Shown piece by piece: positions 24,401 through 37,900 of a stretch of 64,000 bases of DNA. The translations under genes were made by a program, and so were the position numbers. A model generated the notes under the pieces. It was not told where the DNA came from and made no database searches. It was given only the letters and a program-made list of their open reading frames with translations. Location: the NCBI GenBank assembly GCA_015657535.1, contig JADHZB010001494.1, positions 1-64,000 of the forward strand. The letters run 5' to 3'. The DNA comes from Nephromyces sp. MM_2019. Lineage: Eukaryota; Apicomplexa; Aconoidasida; Nephromycida. Every line of letters begins with the position of its first letter. Position 1 is the first letter of the stretch.

Positions 24401-27400
24401 AAATTCGACGCATACGGAGGATCTCTGATTCAAAAGAAGGGAATAGGAAATGAGCATATAAACTTTTGCTTCAGCTCCGAATATGGCGGTGGCATGCCGG
24501 TGAGCGGAAGATACCTTTCCTCAGGCGCTGAGTCTGTCTGTAGTGAACCATTAGGAATCGCACTGAAACAAAATCATCTTATGCCCACACTCCGGATGAA
24601 TGATGGGAACGAAGCTTCCAATATAACCTGGAGTAAGGAAAGGCGCAAGAAAATTCTCCAAAGGCAAGAAAATAAAATAGACGGAGTTCTATCTGTTTCA
24701 ACGCCCCAACAAGATATAGGAACGCCCTCGAAGCCACTAAAACAACCATTATTGTCGCATAAACAGTCTCTAGAATCATTAGAAGAGACCTCTTCGGACG
24801 AGGGCATCTTTCTTACCCCCAGAAATAGCATTAACGTAGCGTCCAACGTCTGTAGAGGCAAATTAGCTGGTGAATGGGGTAAAACTTTCAAGTCGGCCCA
24901 CTCTATTGAGAGATGTTTGAGTGAGCAAAGGCCTGTATCATGTAATTTGCGCTCAGGACCAGCGAGTTTCAATAAAATCAATAATTATGATAGGCCTAAT
25001 GATGCGCAGAATGCTTGCCTAAGAAATAAAGACTGGAGTAAGAGTAGTCAGTCATCGGATAATGGCGACGTGGGGAAATCATGTAAGAGCAGCCCAATAG
25101 CGATGGTAAAACCCTCTGGAGCGGCATGGCGTGGTTTCCCATCGCACTGCGAAGCTAGAATACATGCTCGCATGCAGCACGGCATGAAAAAGCAACATCT
25201 AAGAATGTCTAGCAGCTGCAAAGAAGCTCCATATCTCAATTCAAAGAGTGGATTGGCAAAATCGGGCTACGAAAGCAGGCAGCATAGCATAGAAGCTGCC
25301 ACCATTACTGAAAGGAAATCAAATAATAGAGGTGAATCAAGAGGATCCACCGGGGTTCGAATTACTTTGTATCAAGATGCACAGCATAACCACACAGCCA
25401 ATACCTTGTATTCTGGTAGCATGAGTGATCATCCGGAGCAATTTAGCACGAACAATTCTATAAGTGTTACTGAAAAAACTCATCCGCTAAATCTAGAGAA
25501 AAAGTCCACAATGATGCCGCTTCACGGTTTAGGGGCTCAGAATTTAGTTGAACTCTCAAATAGGCAGCAAGAAGAACTCAGGGACTCAGCGCTTACGCCA
25601 AATAATTTGTCAGTGCAGCAGCAAAATGAAAACCATAATAGCTTAGCCAGATTAAAACAGACGTCTTTAGAGAATATCAGTGATTCAAAGAATCTCCAAT
25701 CCGTGTTACAACAGGGTAAGTGCAAAGCGAAGAAGACAGCCGCAAACACAGACTATGATTCTGAATACAGATCTACCGAGGTCCTTGATAACTGTGACCA
25801 TGTATATGAAAATGCTCCGATAGTGAAATCAGCACGGAGAGTTACCATGGATCTGCACAGCCCTTACACTTCCTGCTCCTCCTCAAAGTCAAGTTTACCA
25901 GAAATAAGTGGAAAAATGTATGCTGCACAGGAAGGCTACTATAAGAGAAGTCCTTTCGAACGCAGCTCTGTTCGACATCTCAACACTGAAAAAAGAAGCT
26001 TAATTAGGCGCCGGGCAGCCAGAATAACGCCCAAAATATCTTCTGATGAATGTGAACGAGCGTATCAGCTTAATGGAATGAGATTACGTACATTGCCACT
26101 ACGCTACAAAACAGAACAGAGAGAAAAATCGCTACTTAGAATAGATGATCAATCCCTCGAAGCAAAATCTCCAAGGAATAAAGAATCTAACAATCAAAGC
26201 AGCTTTGATAATGAAGCAACCACCAATTTATGTCGATTGCACAAATTGGAAAGAAATTCCCTAGCAAGAAGAACATTTGAAAAAAGCCTAGGTCCAAGTA
26301 TTTTCAGAAAATCTTTCACAGCTGATGAAAACGATACAGTAAATCCTTTGCAACTGCGTGGCATCCTTAATGTAAAAAACATATTTGCTTGCAAAAATAA
26401 TATCAGCCTACAAGCTGCATTGTCAAATCCAACTAATAGCGAGCAAGCCTCAAGAGATAAGCATAAAAAAGGCAGTTTGACCCGACTCCGCAGTGCCCCA
26501 CCCATAATATCTTTATCTACAACACAAGATCACAGCTGTAATGCTAGACCCACCCAAAAAAGTGCTAATAAAATTCTGCGACACAGCAGATCAATCTCAG
26601 ATCTAAAGCTGCATTCAGAAGACTGCTACAAAGGGTACCAACCAAAAAAATGTCATGATAGCTTACTCATCAAAGAACCCTTCCAGTTGTTCACGGTAAC
26701 TAAGCGCCTGGTAAAAAAGGATAATCGGATGCAAAGCGTCCTAAAATACTCTAAGACTTCTAATGACAGCCCCCAACAAGTAGAGTCATTTGGCTCTGAA
26801 AATTCCAAGCATGAAAACTTCGAAATGCTAGAGGGGAAAAATTTACGCTATCCTACTTCGGGATTAAGGCTTCGCAGCTACCAACGCGACGTACAAGCTG
26901 AATACCGACCAATTCTTGAAAATGTAAAGAGTTGCAGCGATCATATCGGCAAGCCCAACAGTATAGCACAAGTGAAAGGAAACTTCATTAATGACGAAAG
27001 TAGCCGTGACCACTCAAATAACACTTTATACGATGAAAATTTCTCCCTAATAAAGTTCACAGATAAGCCATCAGTCTCTCCGAAGAACACCGCAAAATAT
27101 CACGAATTCCAAACATCCTGCACAAAGTACGGAGCCAGTGAACATCAGTCAAAGATTGCTTGTGGTGCCGATAATGCAAGCACAGAAAATAGCAACACCA
27201 GCTTCGAGGCTTACAGCAAAAATGCAATGTTCAATACTAGCCCTTCTTCACAAAGAACTAATAAACCTCACAGAATTCAGGCGACAGCTTATGAACAGAA
27301 GGCAGAGCATCTACAAGTGATGGAAGGACTTAGAGAAACGTGTGAAAAACTTCCAAGCTTAACCCACACTTCAAAGCAGCAGGTTCGTGAATACAGTATG

Positions 27401-29404
27401 GGTATAGAAGATGATGATACCGAACTAGCTAGAGTCGCCGACAGAAAAATATCCAGTCGTAGAAAGACAGTCGCAGAGCGTCACGAAAAGGAAGCGAGTA
27501 TCCAAAAGCGGAGTGATTGTTGCTACATTACCGAACATAACTTGCATACTGATTCACAACTAGAATGGCTGCAAAATAATGGTCTAAATAAAGCTTGTAA
27601 TTCTAAATATGCTTGTAAAGGGAATGGCTTATTTGAAAAAGCTGAATTCTCAAAAAAGGGGCAATATGCCGTCACTGATTTAAAGCCTAGAAACTCTACC
27701 CCATGTACTAGTTCTGATTCAAAGAATGAAATCTCAGAAGCAAGCACTGAGTCCGATTACCTTAACAATTATGGAAGTACAAATGACAGGAAAAGTTTTG
27801 CTAAAGACTTACTTTCACAGTCTGATAAAAGTAGTCAGAATTCATCGTTTGCTGTATTTCCCTTGGACACTGGCTCTGCCAACTCCAGACTAGAAGCACC
27901 AGCGGAATTTGATGCAGCCTGTGAATCCCACACTGACAGCATAATTAGTGTGAAGGAGAGTCCTGACGATAGATGGGATAAACAGGTCAGACGGAATGCC
28001 GGCGCACCGTGCCGTACTCAGCTAGATGAAAAGAAAGCTCCAGTCGACGAACAAACAAACTTTGCCGTGCTTTTAGAGATATTGGAGGCTGAAAAGGAGC
28101 TGAATGATGAGATGCGCAAATCAAACGATAAAATGCCAAGCAAGGTATCAGATGGAGATGCTGGTTTACAGAATGCACCAAGAATGCAATGCTTTCCTGA
28201 GCAAACTAAAGGTACTTCTTTAATTATAGCGGCATCTGATGATAACGTTGGGACTGATGCCCTGCAGGAAATAACAGCTGTGAAAGCAGGCACTCGATCT
28301 GATGGAAGAATTCATCGTTTTGAGACTGCAAACACGCCAGCAGAAGCCTCCTCAGTAGTTACGAATCTGGCGAGCTCTCAATCTGAGAACCACTTTGTTC
28401 CTGCCAGTGCTACGGATTCGATTCTATTACTTAAGGAAGATTTAGAAGCTAAACAGAATTGGTCTTCATTATTATCGACAAAGTTTCAAGCTGCAAGCGG
28501 TTCCGTAGTGCCTCATGAACAATATGATAAGTCTTTAGAAAGCTACCCGAACCACATCTTGGATAGCCGGTTAACTACTAATGGCTCTATGACTTGTAGG
28601 TACCAAGGTGTTTGCAATGATAATATATCAGGCATTTCTACCCAGGAAACTAATTGCAAACAGGCGTCTAGCACAAGCATCCCAGGTTTGGAGTTTAAAA
28701 AGCTAATATACGGTACACAATCTACAGCATCTAGGAAATATCAACAAGATTTTCCAGTGCTGCACTGTCGCAAGTTCCTAGAAGACTTTGCACCTGAGGA
28801 GAGCACGCTAATCCGGTCTATAATTTCGAATCAGGACTTACACCCAAAAGAAGCTCGTTATGAATCCACCGGCAATTGTGCTAGTACGAATTTGAGCCTC
28901 TTTCCACCAAACACGGAAGGAATAAAGGGTGGTCGGCTCGGTGGCAGTGACTTCCTCACTTCCTTGTATAGTATCTTGGCCATGCCAGACCCGAACTCCA
29001 GGAAGGAAAAGCTTGCAACGCTAAAGCAGTTACAGGCATTACCTTACGGTACCGCTAATAGGAATAAGGCTCAATTAGTAGCCTCTCCAAGTCCCATTCA
29101 CTTTATGCAGTGTAAAAATATGGGGGACCGTAATAAAGCCTCTATGGGCAGCTGGGTACCTCAGCAATCATGTAATCGCTACCGCATAATGCATACTTCT
29201 TCATTTCAAAAGTCATGCCTGTTGAAAGAGTACACAAGCTGCCGCCCTACCTTTAAAAGCTGTGCACTATATAAGCACAAGCTTGCAGGACATAGAATAC
29301 TATGCGAAAGTGCGCCTGGTGCCTCTCGCTTAAATATTAGCGCGTGCTACAGTGGTACGGAGCAGACTCGTGGCAAGCAACAGGAGAGCTATCTGCAGCC
29401 CTAA
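18409..29404 (+). CDS. Very large orphan protein (>2,400 aa), few exons
   Basis: The main exon 22299-29404 follows CTCTTATTAG and ends TAA. The preceding exon, about 21401-21606, ends with donor GTGCGT; the junction is phase 1 and in frame. Further upstream, exon 18409-18483 (acceptor TATGCAG, donor GTAAGC, internal ATG at 18424) and exon 18585-18948 (donor GTGAGT) are both open. They join in phase 0 only if the second AG of a TTAGGGAG acceptor is used. The link from 18948 (phase 1) to 21401 does not match in phase, so an exon is probably missing there. The protein is polar, Ser/Asn/Lys-rich with scattered Cys, apparently mostly disordered. Basic patches (SLIRRRAARITPK, ILRHSRSISDLKLH) and a C-terminal helix-like block (SDFLTSLYSILAMPDPNSRK) stand out. 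I recognise no domain. It is likely lineage-specific. Confidence 0.7.
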
Positions 29405-31933
29405 GTGGTATAGAGGAAACTTTAAAGAAAGCATGACACTGAAATACATGAGTAGGGTATAGCAAGGCATTCTGGTTCATTATTTTTTATCGAAAGCTAA
29501 CCGCTACAGTACACCAAAAGCACTCCTTTTGGTCTACCTATTACGCTTAACTTCGCTTTATGAGGCGAGCTCATTTTCCTGAAAAGAAAATAACGGTATT
29601 TCCGTATTACGGGTGGGTCGCTTAAGAAGTATGACCGGCAGTGATACGCGTCACGTGCTAATAAAAACTCGAAAAATTGCGCAAGCAAGCTGCTTGTACC
29701 GTAACTTTCTTGCACTACAAACAGTGATTTTGGCTCGATGTCTAGAGGTGTCATAATTTATGACGTCTCTGTATAAAGATTTGATAGCCAAACGATACAA
29801 ACGCAATGAACCATTGTGCGAAAAAAAAATTTGGATAACAAACAAAATAACTGCAGTGTTCACATGTGAGCTCACAGCAAAAATAAAATAATAATTTCGA
29901 CATGTGCTCCTCCCATTTTTGGGCCTATCTTTTCATTTTCATGACTACGGCAAAGATGCTTTCCCGCAGCGAAGGTTATCAATAAACTAATACTTCATAA
30001 TTGAGATTCGGAAATGAGAAAATTCGGGTCGCTAGGTGTATTCTACAGAAGATTTCTACTGCTATGGGTGTATAAATTACCACGTTAAAACGAAAAAAAT
30101 AACAGAAATTACCAATTAAATTTCAACTAAAGGATTTTGCAGAGGATCATAAAGCAGCTAAAATTCCAGTAACAGTTGCATAGCTTTGCTAGATTTTCGC
30201 CGTAGCTATACACTCTCGTCTTTCTACATGTAAGAATAGGCGGATAAAACACCAAGTAGTAGCTTGAGTATCTCATCCATGATTAGAAAACACATTGAAG
30301 CGCTTGCTACTAATGACTTTAACCGCTTGCGACATGGTAGCCTCAGATTCTCGCATAGCTCTAACATTTCCCCTAATGATTATATGACCATAAAGCTGTA
30401 AGGAGCACGAATATCTCGTTTTGCAGAGAAAGTACGCGGATTTTCCATAGTCCCCCTTCAGCCAAACTAAAACGGTACCTCCATATATACTTATCTCCTT
30501 CCAAGGGCAAAATCAAGAAGGCTGGTATACTCTAGTAGTCTGGGTTGCTTAGAAACCACCTGTTGGTGTCTATGCGTCATTAAGTGTGCATATCCACTGC
30601 AAGCGACTGTGGGATCGCTCTGAGGATCCGAATTAGATCACCCCTGTTTATCAACACTAATATGCTTATGCCTTGTAGAAGAATTACACTTGCTCTTTGC
30701 TTTAGCGCGCCTAATTCCTAGACATCTTTGGAACTAGGGTTCTTGCTCTTGACTGAGTCCAGAGGCTATTGAGGTTCGGGAGTGGGTTGTTGAACCTTAA
30801 TGTCACCAAAACGTGCGCTAGTCCTACGTTTCGTACCTTGCATATCACTAGTGTCTGATAAATTGTGAAACAAGACACTCCATTTTGGTATTAAAAATCA
30901 GCCTGCCTTTTCTCTAAAAAAATCTTTTTGTGCAACTGCAGAATCCTTAAATGAAATACGTGATTTTTTCTGTGTTTCTTAGGCTTGCTACCTGCATATG
31001 AAGGCTGTAGTTTCCAGCTAATCGAAAATGGATCCACGTCTTACTGTAAGCAAACATTTTTTAGCTTTTTTTGGACTTGCATTTTTTCACAATACGGTGG
31101 GAGAATGTATAAATTCCAGTGAATTAGCACTTGTTTTCAAAGACTGAGCGGTTCTAATGGCAAGTTCCATTGGGAACCTGTTTAATAGGGAATAATCGAT
31201 ATCATACTAGGAGTGTTTTCGGTGTTCACAGGAAATTTTGGGTGTATTTGAAGAAGCTTCTTTGTTTTCCCTTGAATGTGAGAATCTCCCTGCCTGGTTT
31301 TGTATATTGGGAATAAGCTGGCTTTTAGTGCAACTTTTTTTACAGAAATCTTCATGTGCGTTTTTGTTTATCTTTGGATTGAAAATTGATGAGCTGTGAT
31401 GATGAATGACGTCCTAGAAGTGTCTTTTTATTGAAGAAATCTTCAACTGTATTTTTGTATATCCTTGGATTGAAAATTGATGAGTCGTGATGATAAGTGA
31501 AGTCCTAGAAGTGAGCCTCTTTTCCGCCCCGTACGAAATATACTCTTCAACATTCCCTTATAAATTTTTTTTGCTTTTTCTTTCTCTCCATCAAGTAAGA
31601 AATTTTGTTCTACAGCTTAATCTTGGAATTTTTTTTTAGAGGAATCCATAGTAGAGAGTGCATACTTTCTTTTCGCTAAGCTTCATTAAATGTCTTCCGG
31701 TTTCAATCACCCTCCATGCTGGGCAAATAACTCAATGAAGTAATACTCACAATAATGAATTGTGTAGAAGCACCATACTGTAGTCGCTCTAGTTTCAATT
31801 AAAATATACATGCATACCTTCTAGCTTTTTATTTGTTTTTTTTTCTACTATTTGAGGCGAAGTAGAAGCTTTATACAGCATACCTCATATTAATATTTCT
31901 TTGCCTTTCTAACCACTCGCCGACCCTACTGAT
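29405..31933. other. Intergenic and upstream region of hexokinase
   Basis: No coding frame is supported on either strand. The last 900 bp become T-rich on plus, as in the introns that follow, and hold a 78-bp direct duplication (31345-31513). Confidence 0.5.
31345..31513 (+). repeat. 78-bp direct duplication upstream of hexokinase
   Basis: Copies are 31345-31422 and 31436-31513, separated by 13 bp. Both begin gaaatcttca, share the core ggattgaaaattgatgag and end cctagaagtg, with several substitutions. The repeat lies about 420-590 bp before the hexokinase start codon, so it may be in the 5' leader or promoter. Confidence 0.85.
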
Positions 31934-34900
31934 ATGAAACTCTTTAATCTTCAGAAGTTGGTGGAGTCTTTGGAGCTTTCAAAAGTTCTCATGATTAAGA
32001 TCTGCCAGGCATTTCAGAGACACTTATCCCAAGTAAATTGCATAGATTGATTTGCTTTTTTTCTTCGCTATGTGTGTCTCATGAGGATTTGCAAGCTGTT
32101 TTTATGAGAATATCCATTATCTAGCTTTAAACTATATAATTCTTTACTTGCATAAAATGAAGTGATACCTCCACCAGCCACTAAGCCTTCTTCAAGAGCA
32201 GCTCTTATGCAATGTTTACGAAAGCGTTCTATTAGTTCATAGTAGTTTAATGATGATAAATGAAGCGATTGCACAATGTAGCGTGGAAAAATTAAATCCT
32301 TTTGATTTTTTTATGGGAAAATGAAATTTGGTGTACGATTTTTGGACTGTTTAGTTATATACCATTGTTTTCACTTAATTGTAGATTTTTTTTATACATG
32401 ATATTTGTTCTCCCTGGTCTATTATAATCATAAATATATCTTAACTCTTTACGGTGGCGTGTAGAGAAGAGTAATGAGTCTTTTTTTATCTTAAAAACCA
32501 GCCTCTTTGACTGTTTTAACTTCAATTTTGATGTTATACTTATATCTGCTATTTATAAAGAAAATATCCTTGAAGTACCGGAGCTTTATTTCTACGTAAA
32601 ATTATAGCAGAGTTAAATGAAATTCCCCACTATTATATTTGAGTACTTTCTCTTCATTAGATACTTGTGCAAAGTTATTACCAGTAAATGCAGAGTTTTC
32701 TATATATTGAGACTTGAAAGTAGAACCCTCTATGTAGTAAGGACGAGAGAGGGTGCATCTCTTGTACCAGAAGTTGAGCAAGATCGTACACAGAGTTTTG
32801 TTTTTTTGAGCTACCATGATGTGGTAAGCAGTATTTGGTGCTGTTTTCCTATTCTTTACCTGAGATTGATAACTTCTTCACAAAAGTATGCATACATATA
32901 ATTCCTCCCTCAGCTTATACGCTATTCCTCGGTGTAGTTGTTTTAACCCTGAAAAAATTAATTTCTATGAGTAGAGGGTATGGTAATGATGAAATCAAAG
33001 AAATAGACTATTTCCGATATTTTTGATTTGAAAAAGCCACAGTACGTGTGTAAACAGGCCTATTTTTTAAGGTATAAAGGTCTTCTCTATGCTCTCTGCT
33101 CTTTCTGATTTACTTAGGGGTTGCTGGACTTACTTTAGAAATCTCTTTTGTGAGCTTTTCATGAGGTAGATACAACCTTTTGAATGTCGTTTTTTTCATC
33201 TATTATACTTGTGTGTGTGTGTGCGTGCGTGTGAATATGAAGACTGAATCACAATAGAGAAACTACTCTACCCCCGAGTGTGTATGTGTGCAGCTCTCCT
33301 ACCAGACTACAAATAAAATTGGTACTGTTTTTTTCCTACAGATTTTTGTTGTATCATTTACTTTTTTTATTTTAAAGGAGGGCTTAGTGTCTGTTTTCTA
33401 TGGTTTCTTTGATGAAGCTCTTGTGTGTTTGTAACATATGTACAGGGTCTGCTAATTCATAAGAATGGAGGCATCCCAGGTGAAGATGTTTCAATCTGCT
33501 CTTTGAAGATGCTGGACTCTTGCATCACTAATATCCCCTCTGGGAAGGAAACCGGGGTAAACCAAAGCTTTAAAATACTAGAGCTAATTGATTTAATTGT
33601 GCCTGTGTGGATTTGCGTGTGTATCAGTGCATGTATGTGTTCGCTGCCATATCTACATTGTGTCGATTGCTTTGATTCATGATCTTGTGTGCTTGAAAAT
33701 CTGCAACCTCGTAGTTTATCTTTAGTTTTTTTATTACATTTTCTCCTCAGAAAACTCATTTTTTATCAAAAATTTGGAGCTGCTTTTTGCAGGTTTGCTA
33801 TGGGCTTGACTTTGGAGGCTCAAACTTCAGAGCAGTGAAGGCTGTCTTGTGTGGGAAAGGAAGAATAGAAATATTTCAAAACTCGGCAAGGTAATTGTGA
33901 AAAGGAGAAGAAACCCTATAGGCGTGATCTGACACACAAAAGAAGAAGTAGCCTGCAGAAAAAATTCAATGAGAATAATCTCTTATAATAATATTCGACT
34001 GGCGGGTTTTAACATAGCCTTTGCGAGAGGGAAAGGGGAGCTTAAAGCTTCAATGTAGTTGCTACAGGAGTTTGGCATGCACACACGTAGAATTTCTTGA
34101 TATTTCTGTAGATTCGCGAGTTTGCGTGAAAGTATTTGAAAAATTCCTTGGATAAAATTTTTTTTGGTGTCAAGTTCTTCCTCCTCTGATGGGTTTTTAC
34201 AGTATGAAGCGGGATTTTTATAAACCTAATGAAGTGCTTGCGAGAAGGCTTGGTTAAGCTTTTATTTTTTGATTGCATCAAAAGAGCGTGAAATAAGTGT
34301 GTGAAGATGCTGGTAATTTTGATTCCAACCTTATCAAGCTATGTTGCCACTGTGTTTGTCATTATAACGTTTCTCTTCATTTAGTTTATTTTCATTGCTT
34401 AAAGAGTGATTTTTTGCATAAAATGAAGCGAATTCAGTGCGTTTTACTAGTGTAATTTTGGACTTTTTCTAACGTAATTCTCGTTTTAATTCTTTTGTAG
34501 CATGAAGCTTTCAATGATTAGATTATTATTATTAAAAAAAAAAGTGGAGCCTGATAAGAAGCTTGTGTTAGAAGAAACTTAAGAAAAATTGATATTCTCC
34601 TTGCCGTAGCTTTATTCTTGGGAAAGTATGTTGAAATTTCTTGAAATCATTAGAAAAAGGGGTGAAAATGTGGAAAAATACCTCAAGATGTGCTGTTTTT
34701 TCAATTCCTGCTTATTGAAGATCGCTATTGGTATATATTTGGTTGAAATAATGTTTTTTTCGCTGTTTTTGTTAAATTTGGATGTTTTTCACACTTCTGT
34801 TCAATTTATTTTCTGTTGATTTTTAACTCTTTCACTTTTTTCCAATCTTGAATTTCTATCATGCAGTATTTTTTCCTTTTTCTTCACTCTTTAACTGTCT

Positions 34901-37900
34901 CGCGCACCCCCCTGCTTTGATGTTTTTACTCTTTTTTCTTTTCAAAAATCGCTTTTTTCTGAGTTTTTCCTTTTATTAGAGAATGTTTTGTAAGCAATTA
35001 AAAATGAGTATTTGAAATAAGAATATGCTGTGAATGCTATTTTGAATTGCTCTATAGGCAGAAAATTTTGTTTTGCTTTTCTCTTGCTCTGTTTCATCAC
35101 TTACTGTAATATATTTTTATTTCCATTTCACTTCATTTTTTAGCCTGAAAGAGTCATTTCAAGGCCATTGTCCGGAAGGTCTAGTTCATGCAGAGGTACC
35201 AGGAACACACCTATTTGATCGATTTTCCCTCCAACTGAAAGATCTCATAGATCATCGTGAAGACACGCCGATGGAGTGCAGCATGAATGCTGAAAATAAT
35301 CCTGCTGTAGTACCTTTAGGCTTTACCTTTTCTTTTCCGTGTCTTCAAGAGGTAGTGAAGAAGTTTTAAGTGAAGATTTTACTTTAAAAGCATTTGAACC
35401 ATCTGATATGGTGTATAGAGTTTATCGGATGATTTTTTTTGTAGTGGAAAGAGAGTTAGCCTTATGCTGGTTGAGATATTCCTCTGAGTTTGATGAGAAT
35501 TTGGAGTTTTTTTGGGGAAAAGTTTTCAAAGAGAGTTAGCCACATATTTTATTAGTGATTGCTCTGAGTTTCATAACATTGTGGAGCTTTTTTTCTGGAA
35601 AAAGTTCAGATATTTTTTTGTTTGATTCGCTTTTACATGCAAAAGGGCCTTGTTGAGAGATATAGATTGCATTAGAGTTGATTTGTGATGAAGAATATCG
35701 CTGCAAGCCATTTTCTTTGTTCTTTGAAGGAGAGAGAGAGAACTATATATATACTATTCATCTTTGAAATTGTGCGATTATGGCCTCTTAAGGGTGGCAG
35801 TGCTGGGAAAATTGAAGTTTGTAGTGTGTGCAAACCTGTGAATTGTGTAGAAGTTTTAAGTGTGTGGAAGCTTCTGAAGCATTTTTAAAAGAAAATCCTC
35901 GCTCTGCTATTTTTATATGCTTCTAAAAAGCTCTATAATTAGCACCCTAACAAACACACTCCTCAATTTCCAACTGGTATGCAGATGAAAAGGTGCTACT
36001 CGCTATACAATATCAGCCGTCGTTTTTCTCAAGACTTCAAAGATACGCAACACACTCACTTATTAGTTTGATCCTATTTTAGGGATTTTTAAGGTTTTTC
36101 AATGAGTGAAATATGCTTTAACCAAGTGCGCGCGAGAAATGCAAAGGATATGGTTATTATGCTTTTTAGAGCTTGAATGCTGCTCGACTTATAACTTGGA
36201 CGAAAGAGATTGAAACTGGAAGGGCAACAGAATGTAAAGTAGAGGGAAAAGATGTAGCAAAAATGCTCCAAGAAGCTTTCTTAAGGCACTCTATTCCCGC
36301 AAGGGTGTTTGCAGTTATAAATGATACGGTGAGCTGGAGATTGCTGTAACTTTTCCTTTCCATATCTTGTGTGTGTATATATATATGTGTGTGTGTTTTC
36401 TTTCTTTTTTTCTTTGTTGCTTTAGCTAGTATGCTTTAGAAATTGCAAGATTGAGAAGAGGCAGCATTCATTTGTACTAATCTTCCTGCTTTATCCGCAA
36501 TAGGCTTAAAAGCTTTACTTATCAATTATATAGCAGTAGTAGTTTGTGCTGTGGTGTAAAATTATTATTTTTGCTGCGTGTGTGTGTGTGTGTGTAATTT
36601 TCAACTCTAATTAGAGCTGTTTTAGGCTTTATCATTTCCTTTTAAAATTTTTTGAAAAACAAATAACTCAGTATTGTATGGGTTTCTGCTTTTTCAAACG
36701 TTGACCTTCTTATCTATGCATAAGCAGTGGTATTAGCCCAATCATTAAGATAGTTTTTTTCATTAAAATTTTAGTTGAATGGTATTTACTGGAAACAGTT
36801 AATGTAGTACTCAGGAAGTTTGAAGTTTTTCCTTATATTTTCAATCTTTTTGGCAGTGAGTTTCTTCTTCAAAATTTTGTTACTGCGATCATCATCTTCA
36901 TCGTAACACTCATTCGCTGCTGTGTGCGTAAAGCATTGCTTGAAACTGCAACGTTTGCTTCGATGACGCGGTTTTTGCAGTTGATTTTGATTTTTGTCTT
37001 TTCAATCTTTTTTTCCCGCAGAAACAGAATTTAACGTGTAATTTGCTGGTATTTCGGCTTTATGCTGGTGTGTGCTTAAGTAATTTAGGGATAAGCTGGT
37101 TTTTTGACGATTAAAATCGCATTTCTTCTAGTATTTTTGAAGATGAATGAATTTATACATTATTTGCCTATTAAGCAAGAAATTTTATGGAAGTAGTTGC
37201 TTCTGTTTTAAGGTATATGAGCATGTTTAAATGGTTCGTATATACCAAAGAAAATCTGATTTTTGTGAAGATATGAAATAGTATCGTTAGTTTTATTATA
37301 AGAAAATTATGACGCGATTGCGAAACAAATCTAATACTATGAAAGGATGTCAATGTACATAAAATGAGAATCGTAATACCCGTGAAAGACGCAAAGAAAT
37401 TAGACATACCAACACACAGGCATATCCACCCACAAATACACAGACATGCTCACCCACATACACACACAGGCTCACCCACACACCCAACCGCCCACACACA
37501 TACCCCACCCACACACACATTTCTACCCCAGATTAAAAATTACTGTACAGCTCTACACTTCAATATAATACAATGTACCTTCTCTTCCTATTGCTACTAA
37601 ATGAAAGTCTTTTCTGGCTAAAAAAATATACTATAAAGCGCCATTGTGTATGTGAAACACTAAATATCCACGTGATCCAAACTTTTTCAACTCTTTAGAT
37701 TCTCAGAGTAAGACTACTAGCAGCACATAGTCATATTGCAGAGACTATGATTCTCTCATATATTTCTAAGCTTTCATCAACACACATGCCTATAGCTTTG
37801 GGTGATAAATCGTTAAATCACTGTATACACTTCACTGCTTCTTCATGTATATAGTGTGTGAAAAGTCCAAAAAATTTTGTATCGATAAATGTGGCCAGGT

